From positions 1-8,851 of the forward strand of contig CAYXJR010000126.1 of assembly GCA_964465145.1 (NCBI GenBank): a DNA stretch of 8,851 nucleotides, in the 5' to 3' direction. Below, piece by piece: positions 1 to 6,560 of this stretch. A model generated the notes under the pieces. The model was given only the letters and a program-made list of their open reading frames with translations, searched no databases and was not told where the DNA came from. Source of the DNA: JAUVKA01 sp964465145 (GTDB lineage: Bacteria; Bacteroidota; Bacteroidia; Bacteroidales; UBA12481). Position 1 is the stretch's first letter. Every line of letters begins with the position of its first letter. The position numbers were made by a program, and so were the translations under genes.

Positions 1-404
1 AGACCTGTTTCCCGGATAATGCGTTCCCGGAGCTCATGTGTCCATTTAAGCGATCCAAAAAAACGATCCATACCGGTGATATCCAGGTAATGTTCATCGA
101 TGGATGCTTTCTCATACAGGGGGGCTTTTTCTGCAATTACATCTGTCACCACCCGCGAGTACTTGCTGTAGGCCTCCATATCGCCACGGATATATATCCC
201 ATCGCTGCATAACTGGCGGGCCATCCTGATCGGCATGGCAGAATGCACCCCGTATGCCCGTGCCTCGTAGCTGCAGCTTGATACCACCCCACGGTCGGAC
301 ATCCCGCCAATGATCACAGGCTTCCCGTTCAGCTGGCTGTTCAGCAGCCTTTCCACCGATACGAAAAAGGTGTCGAGATCAAAATGAGCAATAGTATGAT
401 TCAA
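1..404 (-). CDS. dinB: DNA polymerase IV (DinB, Y-family), N-terminal part, truncated by window edge
   Basis: Translesion DNA polymerase of the Y family, which copies past damaged template bases with low fidelity. The reverse strand reads 134 codons from a TTG at 404-402 and leaves the window at its left edge, so only the start of a protein usually near 350-400 residues is present. Palm-domain hallmarks are visible. The first metal-binding Asp is D9 in HFDLDTFF, and the second catalytic pair is D103-E104 in ASIDEHYLD; these are the same numbers as E. coli Pol IV D103/E104. F14 is the expected steric-gate residue. CSYEARAYGV and RGDMEAYSKYS are further family blocks. An in-frame TGA lies a few codons upstream and no ATG intervenes, so TTG is the only usual start. 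It is transcribed divergently from the efflux operon across 144 bp. Function is confident; the start is moderately sure. Confidence 0.95.
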   Translation of the reverse strand, partial: MNHTIAHFDLDTFFVSVERLLNSQLNGKPVIIGGMSDRGVVSSCSYEARAYGVHSAMPIRMARQLCSDGIYIRGDMEAYSKYSRVVTDVIAEKAPLYEKASIDEHYLDITGMDRFFGSLKWTHELRERIIRETG

Positions 405-548
405 TTGATTAGGAATTAATCATAATTACGATGATAATATAATCAAAAAAAGGAAAAGGTTAATAAATCTTAACTGATTACCAATTAAACTAATTCCTGC
501 TATTGTTGTCAAAATATTTTTATGTTTTTACCGAAAAGACGGAACTAA
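405..548. promoter_or_regulatory. Divergent promoter region between dinB and the efflux operon
   Basis: This AT-rich 144-bp gap must hold the promoters for both dinB (leftward) and the adaptor gene (rightward). Candidate Bacteroidota -7 boxes (consensus TAnnTTTG) each match 7 of 8: TATGTTTT at 521-528 on the plus strand, and TAATTATG, read on the minus strand from 428 to 421. TTG or TTTG triplets that could serve as -33 elements lie 15 bp (or 12 bp) away, shorter than usual spacing, so both promoters are tentative. No good Shine-Dalgarno site precedes either start, which is normal for this phylum. Confidence 0.4.
406..498. repeat. Imperfect 15-bp direct repeat and 8-bp inverted repeat in the divergent promoter
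   Basis: TGATTAGGAATTAAT (406-420) and TGATTACCAATTAAA (475-489) agree at 12 of 15 positions and differ in the two central bases and the last one. In addition AGGAATTA (411-418) is the reverse complement of TAATTCCT (491-498). One copy lies next to the dinB start and the other nearer the efflux start. This arrangement could be a pair of regulator-binding sites, but the DNA is AT-rich and chance similarity is possible. Confidence 0.35.
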
Positions 549-1799
549 ATGAGAAAGATTGACAGAAGGATCATCATGGTGGTTGCACTGGTCTTTATAG
601 TCGGACTGGCATATGGGCTTATGCGTTTCCTAATAGCCCAGAAGGCAGAACCTCCCATGCGTCCAACTATGGTTGTACAGCGGTTTGTAAAAGCACTTCC
701 GGTGGAATACGGAGCAATTGTTTCACCGGTTTCGGGACCAGGCCGAATGTCTTCGGTTTCAGAGGTGGATATCATTGCTGAGGCCTCAGGAAAGATCATA
801 CAGGGAGATATTCCCTTAAAGCGTGGGTCGGCATTCAGTAAGGGTCAAATGTTATTTTCTGTTTATGATGATGAGGCCAAGCTAGCTCTACAAGCCAGGA
901 AAAGCCAGTTTCTTAATATACTGGCAAACCTCCTACCTGATATAAAGGTCGACTATCCTCAGCATGAAAAAATCTTCATGGATTTTTTCAATGCTATCGA
1001 CTTTAAAAAAGACCTTCCGGAGTTTCCGGAAGTCGATGATGATCAATTGAAAGTTTTTCTTGCCAGCAGGAATGTGCAATCCGATTATTTCAGTATCCGC
1101 AAAGATGAATTACAGCTGAAAAGATATGCCGTTTATGCAAGCTTTAACGGTACTTTGGATGATGTTTACCTTGAGGTTGGAAGCTACACTAATACCGGCG
1201 GGAGGGTGGCTCATGCCATACGTACCGACCAGCTGGAGATGGAAGTCCCCCTGCAGCGCTTTGATGCAGATTGGGTAAAGATAGGCGATCCTGTAAAAGT
1301 TACATCTGAAAGCAGTAATCTGGAGTGGACGGGAAAAGTTATCAGGAAAAGCCAGATGGTTGATGAGAATACCCAGTCGAGGGGAATTTTTGTTCAGCTG
1401 AATCCCCGGGCCGGGAAGCAGGTACTGGTGGGTGAATACTTATTTGCAGAGTTTCCGGGGCAGACGATTGAGGCTGCAATGGAGATTCCCAGGAATGCTG
1501 TTTTCAACGGGGATGAAGTTTTTATTGTTGTTGAAGGGCGACTGACGAAAAGAGAAATCAATTTGATAAAAATCAATGAGAATTCATTAATATTCAATGG
1601 GATTAAGGAAGGGCAAAAGCTTGTTATACAGCCTCTTATCAATGTACTCGAAGGAACTCCGGTCAGTATATTAGGTGAGGACAAACCAGTTCAGATGGGA
1701 CCTAAAACAGGTCAGGCAACCGATGGTCCAAAGCGAAAGGGAAAGCCTTCAGATAAAGAAAAGAATATGGAGGGCAGCGCCCCAAAAAGGACCAACTAG
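549..1799 (+). CDS. RND efflux periplasmic adaptor subunit (HlyD/MFP family)
   Basis: 416-residue membrane fusion protein that would bridge the RND pump and the outer-membrane factor encoded downstream. Residues about 8-29 form an uncleaved hydrophobic N-terminal anchor without a lipobox cysteine. Residues about 72-105 (DIIAEASGKI through GQMLFSVYDDEAK) form the first half of the lipoyl-like domain. The matching second half follows at about 195-220 (YAVYASFNGTLDDVYLEVG). Beta-barrel and membrane-proximal segments follow to about 380. The stretch between the lipoyl halves is short and broken by prolines, so it does not look like a long continuous coiled-coil hairpin. The C-terminal tail from about 380 is hydrophilic and Lys-rich. 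The ATG at 549 is the first in frame and gives a sensible anchor. The next gene starts 15 bp after the stop. Family assignment is firm; the substrate is unknown. Confidence 0.9.
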   Translation: MRKIDRRIIMVVALVFIVGLAYGLMRFLIAQKAEPPMRPTMVVQRFVKALPVEYGAIVSPVSGPGRMSSVSEVDIIAEASGKIIQGDIPLKRGSAFSKGQMLFSVYDDEAKLALQARKSQFLNILANLLPDIKVDYPQHEKIFMDFFNAIDFKKDLPEFPEVDDDQLKVFLASRNVQSDYFSIRKDELQLKRYAVYASFNGTLDDVYLEVGSYTNTGGRVAHAIRTDQLEMEVPLQRFDADWVKIGDPVKVTSESSNLEWTGKVIRKSQMVDENTQSRGIFVQLNPRAGKQVLVGEYLFAEFPGQTIEAAMEIPRNAVFNGDEVFIVVEGRLTKREINLIKINENSLIFNGIKEGQKLVIQPLINVLEGTPVSILGEDKPVQMGPKTGQATDGPKRKGKPSDKEKNMEGSAPKRTN

Positions 1800-1814
1800 T
1801 AAAAGGGAAGAGAT

Positions 1815-4800
1815 ATGCGTAATATTATTGAAAAGTTTGTAGCATATCCGATATATGCCAACCTGTTGGTCATTTTTGTTGTCCTGGGGGGTGTATTCAG
1901 CTTTACTTCGATGAAAAAAGCTTTCTTTCCGGAAACCCAAAGCAGGATGATCACCATTTCTGTGTTTTACCCCGGAGCCTCACCGGTGGAGATGGAGGAG
2001 GGTGTGACCTCAAGGATAGAAGAGGCTGCAAGGGGTTTGATCGGGATAAAAGAAATTACTTCCACATCATCAGAGAACTCCACCAGGATTAATATTGAAA
2101 CCACGGGAGAATATCCTATTGATGAAGTTCTTATTGAAGTGAAAAATGCTGTGGATGGAGTATCTTCTCTCCCTTCGGCTGCCGAACGGCCCATTGTTGC
2201 CAAACAAAGGTCAAGGGCGAGTGCTTTATATCTGGATGTTGTACCCGAGGAAGGTACTGCTGTGGATTTGATGACTCTTAAACTTTATGCCCAGCGTATT
2301 GAGGAGGATTTTTACAATTCGGGTGTGATGAGCCAGATTGACCTGTCGGGATTTCCTCCACTTGAAATATCTATTGAGATACGGGAAGAGCAGTTACTTC
2401 GGTACAATATAACTTTTGATCAGATTATAAGGGCAATCCAGTCGAATAACCAGGATGTGTCGGGCGGGGAAATCAAATCAGATGACGAGGAATTATTAAT
2501 AAGGCTTCGGTCCAGGAGTGCAGATCCCAATAAGATCGGGGATATCATTCTGCTGGGAAGAGAAGACGGAGGGTTTATAAGAATAAGGGATGTTGCTGAC
2601 GTTAAAAAGAAATTTGCTGATACCACAAACAAGGCGTGGGTAAATGGGAAGCAATCCGTATCCATCAGGGTTGAGAAGTTACCAGAAGAGGATCTTCAGG
2701 AAATAACTGATTTTGCCAGGGCATACATGGTTGAATTCAATGAAGAGGGCAATGGTGCTAAACTAGTTGAATCGAGGGCTTTCCTGGATATTCTCGACAG
2801 CCGTCTTAAGATACTTACCAACAATGGATTGCTGGGCCTGGTACTGGTAATAATCTCACTGTCGCTCTTTTTAAACATTAGATTATCCCTTTGGGTTTCC
2901 TTTGGCATACCATTCAGTTTTCTAGCCATGTTTATCTATGCATTCCTCACCGGAATCACCATTAATATGATGTCGATATTCGGGATGATACTGGTAATAG
3001 GAATTCTTGTAGATGATGGAATAGTGATAGCAGAAAATGTATTCCTGCATTTTGAAAAGGGGAAAAGCCCGGCCCGGGCGGCAATTGACGGTACTCTGGA
3101 AGTACTTCCCGCAGTTGTAACCTCGGTGATTACTACCATTGTAGCTTTTTTGCCCCTGGTATTCCTCTCAGGGACCCGCATGGAGATGATGCTGGAAATG
3201 GCTATTGTTGTTATTGCCAGTCTTGCAGTCTCACTTGTCGAGGTCATTCTGATTTTGCCAGCACATCTTGGGCATGAAAGTGTATTAAACCGAAAAAGGT
3301 TTTCAAAAAGGAAAAGAGGCCTGAAGCGTTTCTTCGATAACCTGGTTGTATGGCTGAGGGACAGGGTTTATCATTATATCGTGATATGGATGATTAAATG
3401 GAGGTACGCAACAATGGGAATTCCTTTTGGCCTTGTCCTTATTTCGATAGGCCTGGTAAAAGGGGGGCATATAAAAAATACATTTTTCCCAATGGTTGAT
3501 TTTGACCGTTTTGAAATTAATGTGGCCTTTACACCCGGTGATGGGGAAAAGCAAACCATTGAATCACTGAGAAGGTTTGAAGATGCTGTATGGGTGGTTA
3601 ATAAGGACCTGATGGAGCAATATGGAGAGGATGAAGATATTATAGAACGGGTTGGCACAAACCTGGGCCGTTCCTTTTCAGGCCAGGAGTCAGGTGCGCA
3701 TGCCGGCACTGTAAGCGTTTATCCGCGCGACCTTGAGGGCTTCCCATTTACAGGTTATGAACTTGCAAATATGGTGAGGGAAAAAATCGGCCCGCTACCT
3801 GAGGCCAGGAAGTTTACGGTAGGGGGCCATAACCGCTGGGGTGCCCCAATATCAATAGGCCTTATGTCGAAAAACCTGAAAGAACTGGAGGAGGCCAAAG
3901 ACTATTTAATGAATCGCCTCACGGAACTTCCTCAATTAAAGGATATTAATGAAAATGTAGCCCTGGGAAAGCAGGAAATCCGGCTCGACCTTAAACCAAA
4001 AGCTTATTTCCTTGGCTTAAATGAAAGTATTATAGCCAGCCAGGTCAGGCAGGGATTTTACGGAGGACAGGCACAGCGCCTTCAGGAAGGCCGGGATGAG
4101 CTAAGGGTGTGGGTCAGGTATCCTAAATCAGACAGGGTAACCCGCGGCCAGATGGAAAAAATGAAGATTAAAACTGCAGCAGGTGTGTACCCCCTGATTG
4201 AACTGGCAGATTATCATATGGAAAGGGGGCCGGTTTCAATAAAAAGATATAATGGTTCCAGGGAGATAAGGGTGGAAGCTGAAACCATTGATCCTTATGC
4301 ACCTGTACCCGAAATATTAGACCAGGTGGAAAAGGATATCATGCCTGATCTGACTTCACTTTATTCAGGCATACGTTATATATACCAGGGTCAGCAAAAA
4401 TTCAGTAACGAAGCACTGGATAAGATATGGAAATATTATGCCATGGCTTTCATTGCTATTTTTCTGATCATGGTAATTCACTTCAAGAGCGCTTATCAGT
4501 CGCTGATAGTTATAGGGATCATACCTCTGGCATTGCTTGGTGTTTTATGGGGGCATGGCATACACGGAAAACCACTGTCGCTGATGAGTCTCTGGGGAAT
4601 GGTGGCACTGACCGGGGTAATCATCAACGATGCCATTGTTTTCCTGTCCAAATTTGACAGTATGCTGCTTGAAGGCTTAAAGGTGAAGGATGCCATTATA
4701 GAGGCTGGTAAGATCAGGTTACGGCCAATCATACTGACAACACTGACAACCGCCATTGGGCTGGCACCGCTGATTGTCATGAAGAGTGTGCAGGCTCAAT

Positions 4801-5066
4801 TCCTGATTCCCATGGCCATTAGCCTTGCATATGGGGTGGCAATAGGGACAATATTCATACTGTTATTTTTCCCTATTATTATCATGCTGCTGAATGATTT
4901 TAAAACTTATACAAGATATTTATGGACTGGAATTATGCCGGAGCGCGAGGATGTTGAGATATCAATAATTCATTACAGGAAAAACATTGAGATCCACAAT
5001 AATAAAAAGAAAGAACAGGAGGAGGAAGATAACCGTGACAAAGCAATTGAAACAAATGGAAAATAA
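1815..5066 (+). CDS. RND-family efflux transporter permease (AcrB/MexB-like fold)
   Basis: 1083-residue proton-driven inner-membrane pump. It has the standard RND layout: TM1 at about 15-32, a large periplasmic loop, TM2-TM6 at about 335-485, TM7 near 534-550, a second large loop, and TM8-TM12 at about 872-1025. TM4 carries the proton-relay pair D400-D401 in GILVDDGIVIAENV, matching AcrB D407/D408. In TM10 the segment GVIINDAIVFL has N938-D939 where AcrB-type pumps have Lys940-Asn941. This points to a non-AcrB branch of the superfamily, so a specific drug or metal substrate cannot be named. After TM12 there is a hydrophilic tail of roughly 60 residues rich in Lys and Glu. The ATG at 1815 follows a GGGAAG stretch at a plausible ribosome-binding distance. 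The stop overlaps the start of the outer-membrane factor gene, indicating co-translation in one operon. Confidence 0.95.
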   Translation: MRNIIEKFVAYPIYANLLVIFVVLGGVFSFTSMKKAFFPETQSRMITISVFYPGASPVEMEEGVTSRIEEAARGLIGIKEITSTSSENSTRINIETTGEYPIDEVLIEVKNAVDGVSSLPSAAERPIVAKQRSRASALYLDVVPEEGTAVDLMTLKLYAQRIEEDFYNSGVMSQIDLSGFPPLEISIEIREEQLLRYNITFDQIIRAIQSNNQDVSGGEIKSDDEELLIRLRSRSADPNKIGDIILLGREDGGFIRIRDVADVKKKFADTTNKAWVNGKQSVSIRVEKLPEEDLQEITDFARAYMVEFNEEGNGAKLVESRAFLDILDSRLKILTNNGLLGLVLVIISLSLFLNIRLSLWVSFGIPFSFLAMFIYAFLTGITINMMSIFGMILVIGILVDDGIVIAENVFLHFEKGKSPARAAIDGTLEVLPAVVTSVITTIVAFLPLVFLSGTRMEMMLEMAIVVIASLAVSLVEVILILPAHLGHESVLNRKRFSKRKRGLKRFFDNLVVWLRDRVYHYIVIWMIKWRYATMGIPFGLVLISIGLVKGGHIKNTFFPMVDFDRFEINVAFTPGDGEKQTIESLRRFEDAVWVVNKDLMEQYGEDEDIIERVGTNLGRSFSGQESGAHAGTVSVYPRDLEGFPFTGYELANMVREKIGPLPEARKFTVGGHNRWGAPISIGLMSKNLKELEEAKDYLMNRLTELPQLKDINENVALGKQEIRLDLKPKAYFLGLNESIIASQVRQGFYGGQAQRLQEGRDELRVWVRYPKSDRVTRGQMEKMKIKTAAGVYPLIELADYHMERGPVSIKRYNGSREIRVEAETIDPYAPVPEILDQVEKDIMPDLTSLYSGIRYIYQGQQKFSNEALDKIWKYYAMAFIAIFLIMVIHFKSAYQSLIVIGIIPLALLGVLWGHGIHGKPLSLMSLWGMVALTGVIINDAIVFLSKFDSMLLEGLKVKDAIIEAGKIRLRPIILTTLTTAIGLAPLIVMKSVQAQFLIPMAISLAYGVAIGTIFILLFFPIIIMLLNDFKTYTRYLWTGIMPEREDVEISIIHYRKNIEIHNNKKKEQEEEDNRDKAIETNGK

Positions 5067-6360
5067 AATCAATATAATGAGATTGGGTTTTGCGGTTACC
5101 CTGCTTATATTGACTGTCAGCTTATCTGCCCAGGAAACCGACCTTAGCCTGTCGGATGCCATTCAGCGAACCCTCTCAAACAATTATGGCATCATTATAG
5201 GAAGGGCCGATACCGACATTGCAGGAATTTCAAACAACTGGGGAGCAGCAGGCCGCTATCCAAGCATTGGATTTGATGCTTCCTCCAACAATAGCTATGA
5301 TATCGGGAGAGGAGATAACAGTCTTTCAAACCGGCTCACTGCGGGTCTGGGTCTGAATTGGACTATTTTTGATGGATTTCGGGTGCAGCTCACCAAGGGT
5401 AAATTAGGGCAGCTGGAGGATCTGGCTCAAGGACGTTTAGGCGTAGTAATTGAAAATGCCATTGAAGATGTAATATTGCAATACTATTTTGTTCTGCTTC
5501 AAAAGGAGAGGCTGGTTGTAATGGAAAAGTTACTCAATCTTTCCGAAGATCGGCTCCGATATGTACAAACACAGAAAGACCTTGGCAGTACAGTGACTTA
5601 TGTTTTGTTACAATCAAAAAACAATGCCCTCAATGATAAAGCAGAATTCCTGAACCAAGAGGTAGTGGTAAGAAATGCCGTCCGCAATCTTAATTTCATG
5701 ATGGGAGAAGATCCGGCTGCAACATGGAATTTTATTGATGATTTTGCTCATCAGCCTCAGGAATATTCCATCGGAGATCTTTTAGACAAGGTGATGTCAA
5801 ATAATAAAACTTTACAGAATCAATTTATCCAATTGAAACTGGAGCAAACCCAAACAAAGTTAACGCAGGGAGATTATATGCCCAGTTTATCTCTTTCTAC
5901 CGGGGCGAGTAATCAGTTTAACTCTCTGAAAGCGGGGAGCACTGATGCTATTACAAGTGGTAAGCTCAATACCTATGGAAACCTGGCATTGAGTTATGAT
6001 ATTTATACTGGAGGCAACCGGAAAAGGGCTATGGAGATTGCCCGGATCAATGAGGAAATTGCTCTGACCGAGACCGAGCAAATGAAACATAGCATTACGA
6101 ACCTGCTGATGAATGAACTTGATGCTTACAATGTTAGAAAGGTAATGTTGCAAGTAACAGAAGAAAGCCTTGAGGCAGCAGAGTTGAACCTGAGTATAGC
6201 TGAAGAAAAATTAAAGTCGGGTGTTATTAATTCCTTCAATTACAGGGATATACAGATGATTTATCTCAACTCTGCACTCAACAGGCTGTCGGCCATCTAT
6301 AATCTGATAGACTCAAATACAATCCTTACACGGTTGACTGGGGGCTTTGTAAATGAGTAA
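5056..6360 (+). CDS. TolC-family outer membrane efflux protein
   Basis: 434-residue outer-membrane channel component of the tripartite exporter. An N-terminal signal peptide (GFAVTLLILTVSLSAQ, likely cut after SAQ or nearby) is followed by two similar OEP halves. The first begins LSLSDAIQRTLSNNYG and contains GLNWTIFDGFR. The second begins around DLLDKVMSNNKTLQ and contains ALSYDIYTGGNRKR. Each pairs a beta-strand segment with long alpha-helical barrel segments. There is no lipobox Cys, so it is probably not lipidated. The reading frame is open from ATG 4987, but that start would add a highly basic non-signal extension inside the pump gene. GTG 5035 is preceded by AGGAGGAGGAAG at 5017-5028 and is a real alternative, as is ATG 5077. 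I chose ATG 5056, which overlaps the pump gene by 11 bp. Confidence 0.92.
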   Translation: MENKINIMRLGFAVTLLILTVSLSAQETDLSLSDAIQRTLSNNYGIIIGRADTDIAGISNNWGAAGRYPSIGFDASSNNSYDIGRGDNSLSNRLTAGLGLNWTIFDGFRVQLTKGKLGQLEDLAQGRLGVVIENAIEDVILQYYFVLLQKERLVVMEKLLNLSEDRLRYVQTQKDLGSTVTYVLLQSKNNALNDKAEFLNQEVVVRNAVRNLNFMMGEDPAATWNFIDDFAHQPQEYSIGDLLDKVMSNNKTLQNQFIQLKLEQTQTKLTQGDYMPSLSLSTGASNQFNSLKAGSTDAITSGKLNTYGNLALSYDIYTGGNRKRAMEIARINEEIALTETEQMKHSITNLLMNELDAYNVRKVMLQVTEESLEAAELNLSIAEEKLKSGVINSFNYRDIQMIYLNSALNRLSAIYNLIDSNTILTRLTGGFVNE

Positions 6361-6370
6361 GGCTTAAGGT

Positions 6371-6386
6371 CCCGATTAAAATCAGG
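6371..6386 (+). other. Weak imperfect hairpin just after the efflux operon
   Basis: CCCGATTAAAATCAGG can fold on itself with one mismatch (C6373 opposite A6384) and a small loop. It begins 11 bp after the outer-membrane factor stop. No T-run follows, so it is at best a weak terminator or an RNA 3'-end protector. Two copies of CTTAAGG (6363-6369, 6405-6411) flank the stretch. Confidence 0.2.
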
Positions 6387-6428
6387 ATTTCCGCTTCGCT
6401 CCAACTTAAGGATAAGTAGTTAGTTTAT

Positions 6429-6450
6429 AAGGCAATAAGTTAATTGCCTT
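6429..6450 (+). terminator. 8-bp stem-loop downstream of the efflux operon, possible transcription end
   Basis: AAGGCAAT (6429-6436) pairs perfectly with ATTGCCTT (6443-6450) around a 6-base loop. The stem has only three G-C pairs and no U-tract follows, so Rho-independent activity is doubtful. The right arm runs directly into the first unit of the TTGAAT repeat array. It may instead be a protein-binding palindrome. Confidence 0.3.
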
Positions 6451-6497
6451 GAATCCTATTGAATTAACCTTGAATCCCCTTGAATCCCCTTGAATCA
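6447..6497 (+). repeat. Helically phased tandem repeat of CCTTGAATCC-like units
   Basis: Five 10-bp units start at 6447, 6457, 6468, 6478 and 6488. Units 1, 3 and 4 are CCTTGAATCC, unit 5 is CCTTGAATCA and unit 2 is the diverged TATTGAATTA. The shared core TTGAAT begins at 6449, 6459, 6470, 6480 and 6490, giving spacings of 10, 11, 10 and 10 bp, close to one DNA turn. The array ends about 37 bp upstream of the repressor gene's -7 box. Confidence 0.75.
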
Positions 6498-6533
6498 CCT
6501 TTACAATGGTTATTAATTAATCAAATAAATGAT

Positions 6534-6541
6534 TACATTTG
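6534..6541 (+). promoter_or_regulatory. Bacteroidota -7 promoter box for the HTH/S24 gene
   Basis: TACATTTG is an exact match to the Bacteroidota sigma-factor -7 consensus TAnnTTTG. It would place the transcription start a few bases downstream, leaving a short leader of roughly 10-15 bases before the ATG at 6561. I see no convincing -33 TTG at the usual distance, so an activator or the upstream repeat array may compensate. The box also lies in a small AAATG-ATTA-CATTT palindrome (6527-6540). Confidence 0.5.
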
Positions 6542-6557
6542 CATCATAAACTGATGC
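6541..6557. promoter_or_regulatory. Candidate operator dyad GCATCA-N5-TGATGC at the repressor promoter
   Basis: GCATCA (6541-6546) and TGATGC (6552-6557) are perfect inverted repeats separated by TAAAC. The dyad begins at the last base of the -7 box and covers the predicted transcription start, ending three bases before the ATG. This is where a LexA/CI-type repressor would sit to control its own gene. The role is inferred from position and symmetry only. Confidence 0.4.
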
Positions 6558-6560
6558 GTC

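Noticed and set aside
1749..1940. Minus-strand open frame across the adaptor/pump junction
   Set aside because: Antisense to two clear genes with tight 15-bp spacing; no promoter or protein-family support.
3374..3709. 111-codon minus-strand open frame opposite the pump gene
   Set aside because: It is antisense to well-conserved RND coding sequence and its translation has no coherent domain; other minus-strand frames across 545-6153 were rejected for the same reason.
4427..4657. 76-codon plus-strand open frame inside the pump gene
   Set aside because: It lies entirely within the TM8-TM10 coding region in another frame and has no family features or start signal.
4987..5055. Longest possible N-terminus of the outer-membrane factor (ATG 4987)
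   Set aside because: It adds a very basic stretch (KRKNRRRK) ahead of an ordinary signal peptide and would overlap the pump gene by 80 bp.
549..6360. Heavy-metal (CzcA/CusA) efflux assignment for the operon
   Set aside because: I see no metal-binding Met/His clusters or metal-sensor genes, and the RND TM motifs do not clearly match that class, so no substrate is claimed.
6447..6497. CRISPR array
   Set aside because: Units are only 10-11 bp with no spacers between them and no cas genes nearby, so this is a short tandem repeat.
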